From the IMG/VR virus record IMGVR_UViG_3300005753_000012, positions 1 through 36,666 of that record: a DNA stretch of 36,666 nt. One strand, given 5' to 3'. Every line of letters starts with the position of its first letter. Within the stretch, counting starts at the first letter, position 1. Positions 21,132 through 30,588 of the stretch are shown in pieces. Below the pieces are notes generated by a model. That model searched no databases and had not been told where the DNA came from. It saw nothing but the letters and a program-made list of their open reading frames with translations. Origin of the DNA: a virus. Both the position numbers and the translations under genes were made by a program.

Positions 21132-23809
21132 TGGATTTTAGCAATGTAGATTTTACTTTAAATCCTAAGAAGAAAAAGAAAGGCATGTTTGATGATGTTG
21201 ATTTCACAAGCAATCAGGATTTTCAAGAGCTTGATCCTATCACTAGTGAGCTATCTCAAAATGAAGATAAGCAATCATTTTTAGGAGGCTTAGGCAGCAG
21301 CTTATCTGATGCGGGAACGGCAACGCTAGCAAATGTAAATCCTATTGATATCCAGGGTAGCGAAGAACAGCCAAGAGGAATATTTTCACAACAAGATCAA
21401 TCATTAGAAGGCACGCTAACTAAAAAACTAGATATCCCGCAAATGTTTGACATGAAGGCATCAGCTAGAGATTTAGCGGAAGGTAAAGCAAGAAATAAAG
21501 ACGCTAATCCTCTTACTAATATAGCAATGGACATTATAAAAGATGAATCAATGTCAACTGGTAAGAAATTAAAGGAATTGCAGAAAGTATTTCCTGGCTC
21601 AAAAGTAGATGTTAAGAATGAAGAGGCTTTCATCACGCTAAAAAATGGCGTAACAATGAAGGTATTTCAAAACACAAGAAGCAATGTTAAGCACAAACAA
21701 CGTGAATTCGACATTGAGCTTTTTGATTTCAATAGCATCCCTACTTTCTCAACAGAAAGTGCTGCTGCTAGTGCAGGATTTATGCTTGCAAATGATAAGG
21801 ATGCTGAAAAGAACATACTTAAAAACAATATACCAGGATCTAAGTTTGCTCAAGATAAATTTGGTAACTGGATAATTGACTATGAAGATAAGAATGGTAA
21901 ACGTGTTTTAGCTTACGTTAATCCTAAAGGATTTACCTCTCAAGACGCCGGAAAGTTTATAGTGCAGGGTGGTATCTTTGCTAGAACTGCTGGTCTTTCT
22001 GGGCTTGTGCAAAGTCAACTTAAAAAGATACTTATAGCTTCAAGCGCTGCCGGTGCTACTAGTGCTAGCATTGATAAAACAGCAGAGTTACTTGGTTCTG
22101 AAACGGGCGTTGATCCAGTTAGGACAGTATTGGCTACTTTTTTTGGTGGACTAGGTGAAGGTTTAGCTCCATTCTTTGGTAAATTCTTTAAAAGCAAAAA
22201 GTTTGTTGATGATAATGGTCAGGTAACAGAAGCAGGAAAAAGAGAAGCTAAAGACGCTGGAATTGATGTTGAAGATTTGCAAAAAAGTATTAATGATACC
22301 TTTGATGGCTTAACTGATGATTTAGTGAATGCTAACACTAATCAAACCAAACGATTTGAAATACCCCTGACTAGAGGCCAAGCAACTGGCAGTCCTAGAG
22401 ACCAAGCGAAAGAGGAATTAATTCGAGGAGGTGCATTTGGCGAAAAATCACAGAAAATAGTTCAGGGTTTTGATGAAAAGCAAAATGCCGTTATTACTGG
22501 AAAAGTTGATGATGCGCAAGGATTATTTGCTACTGATAAATTGCAAAAGTTCGCCGATGTAGATGAAGTTTCAAAATTCACAACGGAAGGCTTAAGAAAA
22601 ATATCAGATAAGCTTAAATTACAAATTGACGAAGCATATGATAAAGCGGGCTCATTTAGCTTAGCTTTCAAGAAAGAATCTTTTGATGATTTTACCAATA
22701 TCATTAACAAAGAATTTAAGACAGGATTTACAGGAAAAGACGGTGTTTTATCAAGAGTTAATACAAATATTATCGATAGGGACTTGTCTCCTGGAACGAC
22801 TAAAGCGCTTGATGCATTAAGTAAGCTTAATAAAGAGCTGCAAAGCAAAGTAGGTCAAAAAGCAACAAGAATATTAGATAGTTCTGGAAAGCCTTTTTTA
22901 AGTGAAGGCACGCAAAAATGGCAAGGAATCGACTTAGGTGGGTTATCAAATTACCGAAGAAAGCTTAACAATATACTTAACTCAAAATTAAACAGTAATG
23001 ATAAGCGTCAAGTAGTCTTAATAAAGCGAGCACTAGATAACTGGATGGATAAAGCGGTCGATGGCGCTTTGTTATCAGGTGATCCAGCGGCATTAGAGGC
23101 TCTAAAGAAAGCAACCTCGTTGCGCGCTAATTACGGCCGAAAATTTGAACAACAAGTTAATAGAAGTGGAAAAACTGATGCGGTTGGTAAAAAATTAGAA
23201 GAATTAGTTAAAGATGATATTAATGACGGTCAATTAGTAAGTTGGATTTTCGGCAATGGTCAAATAGGAAATAATCAAGCGTCAATAACAATGATTAAGA
23301 GAATCAGGGAAATTGTAGGCCAAAACTCACCAGAATTTGAAGCACTAAAACAAGCAGCTTTTATTAGATTGCAGAAAGATGTCATAAAGAATGGAAAGTT
23401 TAGCAAGGCTAAGTTTGTTACTAACGTAAGAAAGGCGCTTGATGGAAATGGAAGTGCGACAATGAATCAGCTATTTAGTGGTCAAGAAAGATCAGTGATA
23501 AGACAGCTAGCAAAGGAGATACAACGAGCTAACCCTGCAATGTTAAATCCATCAGGAACCACAAGAGGCCTAGCTGTTTTATTCTCAACAATAATTGAAA
23601 GAATTGGCGCGGCTAAAATACTTAGTGGCGTGGTATCAGCTAATCCAGCAGCAGCGGCACAAGGTGGCGGCTTTATAGTAGCGTCTAAGATACATAAATA
23701 CTTCTCTAGTCGTGCAGCAAGAGGCCTAACAAGCGGCGTTAAGGGTAAAGGTGTATTGCCTGATCAGCTTAAAGCAATACCAAATGCACTGATTATACCA
23801 GGTCAATAA
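21131..23809 (+). CDS. Large internal virion / DNA-ejection protein, 892 aa
   Basis: Longest protein of the late operon. It begins with two repeated acidic motifs (FSNVDF and FDDVDF, within residues 3-25). Two glycine/alanine-rich hydrophobic stretches (about residues 285-315 and 810-855) could insert into membranes; the remainder is helical and charged. Length, position and composition match podovirus ejection proteins that form a channel across the envelope. I see no transglycosylase motif. Confidence 0.65.
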   Translation: MDFSNVDFTLNPKKKKKGMFDDVDFTSNQDFQELDPITSELSQNEDKQSFLGGLGSSLSDAGTATLANVNPIDIQGSEEQPRGIFSQQDQSLEGTLTKKLDIPQMFDMKASARDLAEGKARNKDANPLTNIAMDIIKDESMSTGKKLKELQKVFPGSKVDVKNEEAFITLKNGVTMKVFQNTRSNVKHKQREFDIELFDFNSIPTFSTESAAASAGFMLANDKDAEKNILKNNIPGSKFAQDKFGNWIIDYEDKNGKRVLAYVNPKGFTSQDAGKFIVQGGIFARTAGLSGLVQSQLKKILIASSAAGATSASIDKTAELLGSETGVDPVRTVLATFFGGLGEGLAPFFGKFFKSKKFVDDNGQVTEAGKREAKDAGIDVEDLQKSINDTFDGLTDDLVNANTNQTKRFEIPLTRGQATGSPRDQAKEELIRGGAFGEKSQKIVQGFDEKQNAVITGKVDDAQGLFATDKLQKFADVDEVSKFTTEGLRKISDKLKLQIDEAYDKAGSFSLAFKKESFDDFTNIINKEFKTGFTGKDGVLSRVNTNIIDRDLSPGTTKALDALSKLNKELQSKVGQKATRILDSSGKPFLSEGTQKWQGIDLGGLSNYRRKLNNILNSKLNSNDKRQVVLIKRALDNWMDKAVDGALLSGDPAALEALKKATSLRANYGRKFEQQVNRSGKTDAVGKKLEELVKDDINDGQLVSWIFGNGQIGNNQASITMIKRIREIVGQNSPEFEALKQAAFIRLQKDVIKNGKFSKAKFVTNVRKALDGNGSATMNQLFSGQERSVIRQLAKEIQRANPAMLNPSGTTRGLAVLFSTIIERIGAAKILSGVVSANPAAAAQGGGFIVASKIHKYFSSRAARGLTSGVKGKGVLPDQLKAIPNALIIPGQ

Positions 23810-23967
23810 TCATCATCGGTCATCCATCGACCATGCTTGATGCGCCAATAAAATTGATAACCGATCACAAATACAAAGGCAGCACCTAGGCCATAAATAC
23901 CAAAAAAATAATAAATAACACCGGCAGTGGTTAAACCACATGCTCTTAATAAATCTTGACGATCCAT
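23803..23967 (-). CDS. Antisense-oriented small membrane protein, 54 aa
   Basis: On the minus strand, ATG at 23967 with GGGG seven bases upstream, stop inside the last codons of the ejection protein gene. The product has a hydrophobic region (TTAGVIYYFFGIYGLGAAFVFVIGY, about residues 12-36, read as one or two spans) and an acidic DDDY end. It is the only leftward gene in the late block, so it must have its own promoter if real. Holin-like size, but no support beyond hydrophobicity. Confidence 0.45.
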   Translation of the reverse strand: MDRQDLLRACGLTTAGVIYYFFGIYGLGAAFVFVIGYQFYWRIKHGRWMTDDDY

Positions 23968-23980
23968 AGGTAACCCCAAT

Positions 23981-24244
23981 ATGCCAACATACTTATATGA
24001 GTGTAGCAAATGCCATGCAGAGCAGGAAGCTATACGTAAAATTGCAGATAGAAAACAAGGGCCACAATGTTACCTATGCAAAGCTGATACAAAACAAATA
24101 ATCATCGCGCCTATGGTAAACCCAATAATTTTAGGGGGTGGTTCTTATCCTGGCTATCAATGCCCAATGACAGACAAATATGTGACAAGTAGGAAAGATC
24201 GACGCGAAATTATGAAGCAAAACCAAGTAGTAGAAAAAGACTAA
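23981..24244 (+). CDS. FmdB-like zinc-ribbon protein, 87 aa
   Basis: MPTYLYECSKCHAEQEA begins exactly like FmdB-family zinc ribbons (P-x-Y-x-Y-x-C-x-x-C); the second knuckle is CYLC (about residues 30-33). The C-terminus is charged. Such small ribbons are common in phage structural clusters. Role unknown. It is followed by an intrinsic terminator before the scaffold gene. Confidence 0.7.
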   Translation: MPTYLYECSKCHAEQEAIRKIADRKQGPQCYLCKADTKQIIIAPMVNPIILGGGSYPGYQCPMTDKYVTSRKDRREIMKQNQVVEKD

Positions 24245-24258
24245 TAATATAACCCACT

Positions 24259-24286
24259 AACCACCAGCTTAATTGTTGGTTTTTTT
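24259..24286 (+). terminator. Intrinsic terminator between ejection and capsid genes
   Basis: AACCACCA (24259-24266) pairs with TGTTGGTT (24274-24281) with one mismatch and is followed by a run of T residues (to 24286). It would reduce upstream transcription just before the scaffold gene; no promoter is evident in the 15 bp that follow, so partial read-through or antitermination is implied. Confidence 0.65.
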
Positions 24287-24300
24287 GGAGAAAATCCCCC

Positions 24301-25251
24301 ATGACAGAATTACGAGACACGCTACAAGGTGCATTTGATGCAGATCCAGAAAAATTACCTGATGATGTTCAACGACAAGGTGAAGAACCTGAAGAAATAA
24401 CCGAAGAAGAAGCAATAACCGAAGAAGAAGCAATAACCGAAGAAGTATTAACAGCGCCGGAGCATTGGGCCGCTGATGATAGAGAACTTTTTAACGGTTT
24501 AGATGATCCCTCAAAGAATTTCTTACTTAAGCAACATAAATCAATGGAGGCTGATTATACCCGCAAATCACAGACTAATGCTGAAAATATTAAACGTGGG
24601 CAAGCTATCGAAGAAGCCTTAGCACCCATAGCAGAAGAATTTAGGCTTCAAGGCGTTGATGAAGTTGGAGCAGTACGTCAATTAGCAGCGATTGCAACGC
24701 AGCTAAGAAACAACCCTTCTGAAACCCTACATAATTTAGCTCGTCAATATGGCGTTGATCTTTCTGACAATTCGAGTGATGAGGGCGAGTACATCGATCC
24801 TGCTATCGCAGAAATCAGAAAAGATCAGCAACAAATGCGGGCCGAGTTGCAACAAAGAGATAACGCGGCTAAGCAATCACAGCAAAACGATTACTTCCAG
24901 CAAATTTCTGATTTTGCAAATGCTAAAGATGAAACGGGAAATAATAGTCATCCTTTTTTTGAAGAAGTGCGCAACGATATGTCACTAATCGTCAATGCTA
25001 GGGTAACTACTAATTTAGATGAAGCTTATCAAATGGCTATCGCTAAGAATCCTAATTTAGTTAAAAAGCAATCTCAATTTCAGACTGAGCGAAACGAAAA
25101 GTCAGCACTGGAAAAGAAACGTGCGGAAGTAAAGAAAGCTAAAAATGCAGCCACGGAGATCAGCAGCTCAACAAGCACAAATAGCAAGTCTCTTGATGAT
25201 GACAGTTTAAAGTCAATAATTCGGCAGGCTTATCAACAAACACAATCTTAA
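24301..25251 (+). CDS. Scaffolding protein
   Basis: 316 residues, strongly acidic N-terminus with an ITEEEA repeat (about 33-49), then APEHWAADDRELFNGL (about 52-67), helical coiled-coil-like segments (QQQMRAELQQRDNAAKQ), and a basic C-terminal end. Immediately upstream of the capsid gene with a TTGGAG ribosome site. APEHW followed by long charged helices is typical of podovirus scaffold proteins. It would direct prohead assembly and exit before packaging. Confidence 0.78.
   Translation: MTELRDTLQGAFDADPEKLPDDVQRQGEEPEEITEEEAITEEEAITEEVLTAPEHWAADDRELFNGLDDPSKNFLLKQHKSMEADYTRKSQTNAENIKRGQAIEEALAPIAEEFRLQGVDEVGAVRQLAAIATQLRNNPSETLHNLARQYGVDLSDNSSDEGEYIDPAIAEIRKDQQQMRAELQQRDNAAKQSQQNDYFQQISDFANAKDETGNNSHPFFEEVRNDMSLIVNARVTTNLDEAYQMAIAKNPNLVKKQSQFQTERNEKSALEKKRAEVKKAKNAATEISSSTSTNSKSLDDDSLKSIIRQAYQQTQS
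24397..24444 (+). repeat. 18-bp tandem repeat in the scaffold gene
   Basis: The unit ATAACCGAAGAAGAAGCA is present twice (24397, 24415), followed by a partial copy (24433-24444). It encodes the ITEEEA repeat in frame, so length change would not disrupt the protein. Confidence 0.85.
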
Positions 25252-25263
25252 AGGTAACGTAAA

Positions 25264-26211
25264 ATGGCTGATTTAAATATCGGTGAAATTACAGCAACTA
25301 CGTTGAGAAATTACTCAACTAAAATTGCTGATAATATCACTAACCATAACGCGCTACTTCATCGTTTAAGTAGCAAAGATAATGTCGTACCCGCTGATGG
25401 CGGCGAGGATATACTTGAGCAATTGGAGTATGCAACAAACTCAACTTCTGGCTGGTACTCAGGCTCAGAAGTCCTAGACACTACACCTCAAGATGTCATT
25501 GATGCAGCTAACTTTGATTGGAAACAGTTAGCTGGAACAGTTGTTATTGATGGCCTTACAGAGCTTAAAAACTCAGGTAAGGAAAGAATGTTTAATCTAA
25601 TTGAAAAAAGAATTAAAAATCTTGATAAAACACTAGCAAATGATATGGCACTAGCGCTCTATTCTGATGGTACAGGGTCGAGTGGAAAAGAGGTTGGCGG
25701 ATTATTGCATTTAGTTGCAGACGATCCAACAGCTTCAAGTGTGGTTGGCGGCATTGATGCTTCTACAGATACATTCTGGAGAAACAAATTTACTGCTTCA
25801 GCAACTTACACAAGCGCTAATATTCGAGCAGCAATGAATCTAGCATGGCTAGGTGTGATTCGCGGAATAGACAAACCTGATTTAATCGCAACTGATTCGG
25901 TCATGTATGACTATTATGAGTCTTCACTGCAAGATTTGCAGCGTTTTCAATCTGAGAAAATGGCATCGGCTGGTTTTGAAACAATTAAATATAAATCTGC
26001 TGATGTTGTTTATGATGATAACTGCACGACTAAGCGAATGTATTTTTTAAATACCGATTACATTTACTTACGTCCACATTCTGACAGACAGTTTAAAACA
26101 CTGGAAGAAAGAAAATCAACTAACCAAGACGCGTGTGTGATTCCAATTGTTTGGGCTGGCAATGTAACTTGCTCAAATCGCTCATTACAACATGTAATCA
26201 TTGCAGCTTAA
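25264..26211 (+). CDS. Major capsid protein
   Basis: 315 residues; AAAGG ribosome site. Begins with a helical N-arm-like segment (EITATTLRNYSTKIADNITNHNALLHRL), then an E-loop/P-domain-like region with GGEDILEQLEYATNSTSGWYSG, and a C-terminal A-domain containing KPDLIATDSVMYDYYESSL and NTDYIYLRPHSDRQF. This matches HK97-fold capsid proteins of podoviruses by pattern and by position directly after the scaffold. Confidence 0.85.
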   Translation: MADLNIGEITATTLRNYSTKIADNITNHNALLHRLSSKDNVVPADGGEDILEQLEYATNSTSGWYSGSEVLDTTPQDVIDAANFDWKQLAGTVVIDGLTELKNSGKERMFNLIEKRIKNLDKTLANDMALALYSDGTGSSGKEVGGLLHLVADDPTASSVVGGIDASTDTFWRNKFTASATYTSANIRAAMNLAWLGVIRGIDKPDLIATDSVMYDYYESSLQDLQRFQSEKMASAGFETIKYKSADVVYDDNCTTKRMYFLNTDYIYLRPHSDRQFKTLEERKSTNQDACVIPIVWAGNVTCSNRSLQHVIIAA

Positions 26212-26220
26212 GGGGGCATT

Positions 26221-26673
26221 ATGGATTCTATAGCAATTGATACAAGCAAAGCCTCAACTAATGCATTGCATAAGCCTGGGCAAATTCACCAAAAATCTAA
26301 CGGCAAAGTTTATAAATATGTTCAATATGACTCGGGCTCTGGTCCAGTAGCAGCAGTTTCCTCAAACGTAACATATTACTATCTTGCTTCAGGATATAAT
26401 GCTAACAAAGTAACTTCTGATTTATCAGATTCAGTTAATTTGGGAGCAGGTGTTCTTCAATCAACACCAACAGACGGGCAATACTGTTGGATTCAAATCA
26501 AAGGATCAGCAACATTAACCACAGCTTTAACTGCTGGTGCAGATGGCAACGCATTGACAGCAGTTGGAGCCACAGACGGTACTCTTGATGTCTCAGTCGC
26601 GGTTACAGATGCTATCTGTGCTTATGCAGATGATATTAGCGCTAAAGAGATCGTGTGTGACTTTCCATTCTAA
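26221..26673 (+). CDS. Capsid decoration-like protein, 150 aa
   Basis: Strong ribosome site (GGGGG). Beta-rich Gly/Ala/Thr protein with a repeat-like TALTAGADGNALTAVGATDG segment (about 101-120). Directly follows the capsid gene, the usual place for head decoration or cement proteins. Pattern and position support the call; no specific family signature. Confidence 0.6.
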   Translation: MDSIAIDTSKASTNALHKPGQIHQKSNGKVYKYVQYDSGSGPVAAVSSNVTYYYLASGYNANKVTSDLSDSVNLGAGVLQSTPTDGQYCWIQIKGSATLTTALTAGADGNALTAVGATDGTLDVSVAVTDAICAYADDISAKEIVCDFPF

Positions 26674-26691
26674 ATAAATAATGGGGATATT

Positions 26692-26713
26692 GGCGGGGGC
26701 TAGACTCCCGTCC
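26692..26713 (+). terminator. Weak hairpin between decoration and neck genes
   Basis: GGCGGG and CCCGTCC can pair with a bulge around a short loop, followed by TTTCT. Stem is G-rich but the T-tract is poor. May attenuate transcription after the highly expressed capsid genes. Confidence 0.3.
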
Positions 26714-26736
26714 TTTCTCTATTGGAGATTATAAAA

Positions 26737-27213
26737 ATGATTGACCCCAACTTATCAGGTAGATTTTTCTTACACCCAAAACCGACACATAACGGTGGTG
26801 TAGAAGAAGCAGTTTATATTTCAATTCGTGCGAAAGGATTAAAGTCTGTTCATTCGAGAGAGATGAAAGATACAGACAAACTAGATTTCCCAGTAGCGTG
26901 GCATTTTTTCGAGACTAACGAAACAGTTATTAATGGAACACCTTTAAAAGCTTTACCTGGAGGTAATGCAGCATTAGTTCAACAATTAAACGCAGTTGAT
27001 ATTTACTCAGTTGAAGAATTAGCAGAACTTCAGGAATTATCACTAGTTAATATTCGACAAGGTAGAACACTACAGAAAAGAGCTAATGCCTATCTAGCAG
27101 CGTTACAGATAGAAGACGAAGCGGATGAAGTAGAAGAAGAGATAACTATTGATGAAGATGTTAAACCAATTGTTGCCAATAAAAAATCGACTAGGAAGAA
27201 GACTAAAAGATGA
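26737..27213 (+). CDS. Head-neck protein, hypothetical, 158 aa
   Basis: I chose ATG 26737 because GGAG lies at the right distance; a TTG at 26722 overlaps that site. N-terminal half is beta-like (RFFLHPKPTHNGGVEEAVYI); the second half contains a helix-hairpin-helix-like ALVQQLNAVDIYSVEELAEL (about 93-112) and ends in acidic then Lys-rich sequence (KKSTRKKTKR). Located between decoration and adaptor genes; likely a head-completion or accessory protein. Confidence 0.6.
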   Translation: MIDPNLSGRFFLHPKPTHNGGVEEAVYISIRAKGLKSVHSREMKDTDKLDFPVAWHFFETNETVINGTPLKALPGGNAALVQQLNAVDIYSVEELAELQELSLVNIRQGRTLQKRANAYLAALQIEDEADEVEEEITIDEDVKPIVANKKSTRKKTKR

Positions 27214-27923
27214 GCCTCTTAACTATTTGTCAAAATGCTTCTGATGAGTGCATGTTTAATGCTCCCACATCGATTATCAGTAACACAGACCCAATTGCAA
27301 TACAGTTACTTAGATTGGCAAATAGAGAAGGGAAAACGCTTGCTAATGATTTTGCTTGGCAGGCGTTAACTAAGGAGGGAACTATTACGCTTGTAACAGC
27401 GGATCAAGATTATTCTTTAGCTGCTGACTTTAATTATATTATTCCTGATACGACTTGGAATAGAGATAATAAACGTCGAGCGATGCACATCACATCAGAA
27501 TATTGGCAATATGTTAAGGCTTGGTCAACTATATCAGGACTCAATTTACGTGTTCGAATTAGAAATTCAGAACTAGAAATAGAGCAAGACATTACGGCTA
27601 GTGAGAACAATGAGATACTAGCATATGATTATGTTTCTAAGTATTGGGCTGTATCGCTGGGCACTGGTTCAGCAGATCAAGCTGAATGGCTGGATGACAC
27701 TGATACAAGTATTTTAGACGAAGAACTTATAACACAAGGTGTAGTTTGGCGGTTTAAGAAGTCTAAAAGCTTACCTGACTGGCAGCAAGATCGCTCAGAT
27801 TATGAAAACTTAAAATATAAAATGAAATCTAGGGATAAAGGAGCGCCCACAATTAATTTAGGTGGTGACAGTAGAAATTTAAGACTAGGTGTAAATATTG
27901 ATGATCAGGATTACGGCATATGA
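27210..27923 (+). CDS. Head-tail adaptor (T7 gp11 / P22 gp4-like position)
   Basis: 237 residues. SLLTICQNASDE at the N-terminus, SNTDPIAIQLLRLANREGKTLANDFAWQAL (pattern of podovirus adaptors: helix bundle that docks onto the portal), and DQDYSLAADFNYIIPDTTWNR are characteristic of adaptors found in many podoviruses. It should form the ring below the portal; the nozzle gene follows with a 4-base overlap. Confidence 0.75.
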   Translation: MSLLTICQNASDECMFNAPTSIISNTDPIAIQLLRLANREGKTLANDFAWQALTKEGTITLVTADQDYSLAADFNYIIPDTTWNRDNKRRAMHITSEYWQYVKAWSTISGLNLRVRIRNSELEIEQDITASENNEILAYDYVSKYWAVSLGTGSADQAEWLDDTDTSILDEELITQGVVWRFKKSKSLPDWQQDRSDYENLKYKMKSRDKGAPTINLGGDSRNLRLGVNIDDQDYGI

Positions 27924-29401
27924 TGAAATCCTTTTCGGCACCCACCAATGGTTGGAATGCTAGAGACTCATTAGATTCAATGAAATCTGAAGACGCTGTT
28001 TTCTTAGATAACTGGTTTCCTGATACTGGAAAATGTGTTTTAAGAAATGGCCATACATCACATGCAACAATATTGGGAGGTCATGTAGAAACACTAGCTA
28101 ATTACGAAAGTGGATCAACAGAAAAGCTTATCGCTGCTGCAAATGGCAATATTTGGGATGCTACAAGCTTAGGGGCGGCAAGCTCGCTAGGCTCCGGCTT
28201 TACTAATAATCGATGGCAAGATTTCAACATGGATGGAAAATTGTGCTTAGTTAATGGTGCAGATACCCCGCAACAATACAACGGCTCACTATCTAACCTT
28301 ACTATTACAGGTTCAGGATTAACTGCCACTTCAATTATTTTTGGCCATTCTTTTAAAAGTCGCTCTTATTTTATTATGGAAAATAGTGCCTCTTTTTGGT
28401 ATTCATCAACAAATACGTTAGGCGGGGCAACGACTGAATTTGACCTAAGTACAATAGGAAATAGTGGCGGTAAAATAATGTTTATGTCCACGTGGTCACG
28501 TGACGCAGGTGACGGCATGGATGACTTTGCAGTCTTTGTTATGTCAACAGGTGACGTTATCGTTTACCAGGGCTCGAACCCTGGGGATGCTGCTGCATGG
28601 GCTTTAGTGGGTGTTTACAAGACTGGAAACCCATTATCACGACGAGCTTATATAAAAGTTGGGGGTGAGCTTGTTTTAATGACATTAGACGGTTTTATCC
28701 CTATGTCTGCGATTATTCAGAAAGGACAATTCGCCAAAGGATCAGTTATTAATGATCGAATTAGAAATGCCGTTCAGAATGCAGCCGTAAATTACAGTGG
28801 AAATTTTGGCTGGGATGCAATCCATTACCCACGTGGGAACAAAGTTTTCTTTAATATTCCAATTATAACAAATTCAGATTCACACCAATATGTATATAAC
28901 ACAACAACCGGTGCATGGTGTCGATATAGAGACATCCAGGCTAATTGTTGGGCATTATTCAATGGAAATATTTTTTTTGGCGGTAACGCTACAGTATTTC
29001 AAGCTGAAAATGGATTTAATGATAATGGTTCAGATATTCAAGCAGATGCTATGCCAGCGTTTAACTATATGGGATTACGCAATAGTAATAAAACTTTCGG
29101 TGGTGTAATGCATACACTAGCTAGTGAGGGTGATTTGCCGATTGAGACTAGAATTGGCGTAAACTTCAAAACTCCAAACTTAGATTTTAATGAATCCAAT
29201 TTTTCAGCCACGGGTTCTGGATGGGATGATGGCGTGTGGGATTCTGCCGAATGGGTTGGCGGTGATGAGATTATTGAACGATGGATTTCAACATTAGGAT
29301 ATGGATATAACGCAACCGCACGATTAAGAATAAGCACATCAAATCAATCTGTAAGCTGGTACTCAACAAATTATCTTTATGAAAAAGGAGGGCCAATTTA
29401 A
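27920..29401 (+). CDS. Tail nozzle / hub protein
   Basis: 493 residues, beta-propeller-like. APTNGWNARDSLDSMKSEDAVFLDNWFPD is the typical N-terminal motif of podovirus nozzle proteins; multiple WD/YxY beta repeats follow (LCLVNGADTPQQYNG, FMSTWSRDAGDGMDDFAVFV). It would form the distal tail tube attached to the adaptor. Ends one base into the fibre gene start. Confidence 0.75.
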   Translation: MMKSFSAPTNGWNARDSLDSMKSEDAVFLDNWFPDTGKCVLRNGHTSHATILGGHVETLANYESGSTEKLIAAANGNIWDATSLGAASSLGSGFTNNRWQDFNMDGKLCLVNGADTPQQYNGSLSNLTITGSGLTATSIIFGHSFKSRSYFIMENSASFWYSSTNTLGGATTEFDLSTIGNSGGKIMFMSTWSRDAGDGMDDFAVFVMSTGDVIVYQGSNPGDAAAWALVGVYKTGNPLSRRAYIKVGGELVLMTLDGFIPMSAIIQKGQFAKGSVINDRIRNAVQNAAVNYSGNFGWDAIHYPRGNKVFFNIPIITNSDSHQYVYNTTTGAWCRYRDIQANCWALFNGNIFFGGNATVFQAENGFNDNGSDIQADAMPAFNYMGLRNSNKTFGGVMHTLASEGDLPIETRIGVNFKTPNLDFNESNFSATGSGWDDGVWDSAEWVGGDEIIERWISTLGYGYNATARLRISTSNQSVSWYSTNYLYEKGGPI

Positions 29402-30588
29402 TGGCTTGGAACGGATCAGGAACATTTACACGCACAAATGGAACTAACACCGGCTCAACTTTATGGAATTCTGACAAGACAGCAGGGACTAAGATAAGGT
29501 CTGATAGGCATGATACTCATGACCAAGATATAGCAAGCGGTATTAATAACTGTTTAACAATCGATGGTCAAAACGTACCTACAGCTAACTTGCCCATGGC
29601 TAGCTTTAAGCTTACCGGCTTAGCATCAGGGTCAGGAAATGGTGATTCTGTACGATATGAACAGGTAGCATTATTAGCAGCAGATAATGATATAAGCAAA
29701 GCAACCAATGTCCAGACATTGACTGATACTGATGCAACAGCAGTTGCAGGGCCAGTATTAAAGCTTCACAGAAATTCAGCTAGTCCAGCAGCTAGTGATA
29801 TAATAGGTCAGATTGATTTTGATGGTGAGGATTCAGCTAGCAATCAAGATACTTTCGCTCGATTAAGAGTTGAAATCATTGACCCAACAACAAATAGCGA
29901 AGATGGAAGAATTCTCTTATCTTCAAATGTTGCTGGCGCTTTAACTGACGTAATGACTATTGAAGCAGGTGTTCAAATTGGCGCACCCACGGGTGGCGAC
30001 AAAGGCGCAGGGGCCATTAACGCAGCCGGCGGATTGTATGACAATGGCACTAGAATAGCGTTAGCAGGTCGCGTGTACTTAGGTATACGGACGGCAGATA
30101 ACACTTCAACATCCTTAGATTTTGAGAGCTTGATAGACGGTACTTATGATGAATATGAGATTGAACTAAATGAACTACTAACTGCGAGCACGACTGACGT
30201 AGGGTTAGTATCTAGTGTCGATAATGGCACTAACTATGCAACGACAGGATATAAGTGGCTAGCCTACGGCGCTAATACAGCAGGTACCGTGCTAACACTC
30301 AATGGTGCAACAGCATCGGATATAAAACTCATTAACAATATTTCAAACACAGTGGTACAAGGTGGTGCAAGCGGAACAATTAAGCTTAAAGGACTAAATA
30401 ATTCATCCAGTTACTTTCATGCTAGTTTTTCCTTGGATTATTATCGACAAGTGACAGCGGCCTGGTCATCACTTACGGGCGCAGGTCAAAGAACTACCGC
30501 TGAGGTAATTAATGCAGTTAGAATCGTAACCGTAGCAGGTAACTTAGTTTCGGGCACTGCTACACTTTTCGGAATCAGAAAAGTATAA
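29401..30588 (+). CDS. Tail fibre protein, 395 aa
   Basis: Excellent GGAGGG ribosome site. MAWNGSGTFTRTNG, then RHDTHDQDIASGINNCLTID and QNVPTANLPMASFKLTG (to about residue 78) form the conserved tail-attachment N-domain of many podovirus fibres. The remainder is a beta-rich shaft with an aspartate/serine-rich middle and a distal domain (about 225-395). Host recognition is the expected role, possibly together with the two fibre-like proteins upstream of terL. Confidence 0.82.
   Translation: MAWNGSGTFTRTNGTNTGSTLWNSDKTAGTKIRSDRHDTHDQDIASGINNCLTIDGQNVPTANLPMASFKLTGLASGSGNGDSVRYEQVALLAADNDISKATNVQTLTDTDATAVAGPVLKLHRNSASPAASDIIGQIDFDGEDSASNQDTFARLRVEIIDPTTNSEDGRILLSSNVAGALTDVMTIEAGVQIGAPTGGDKGAGAINAAGGLYDNGTRIALAGRVYLGIRTADNTSTSLDFESLIDGTYDEYEIELNELLTASTTDVGLVSSVDNGTNYATTGYKWLAYGANTAGTVLTLNGATASDIKLINNISNTVVQGGASGTIKLKGLNNSSSYFHASFSLDYYRQVTAAWSSLTGAGQRTTAEVINAVRIVTVAGNLVSGTATLFGIRKV

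Noticed and set aside
28568-28590. T-arm-like sequence of a tRNA (gctcgaaccctg)
   Set aside because: Lies within the conserved nozzle gene and has no acceptor or anticodon arm around it.
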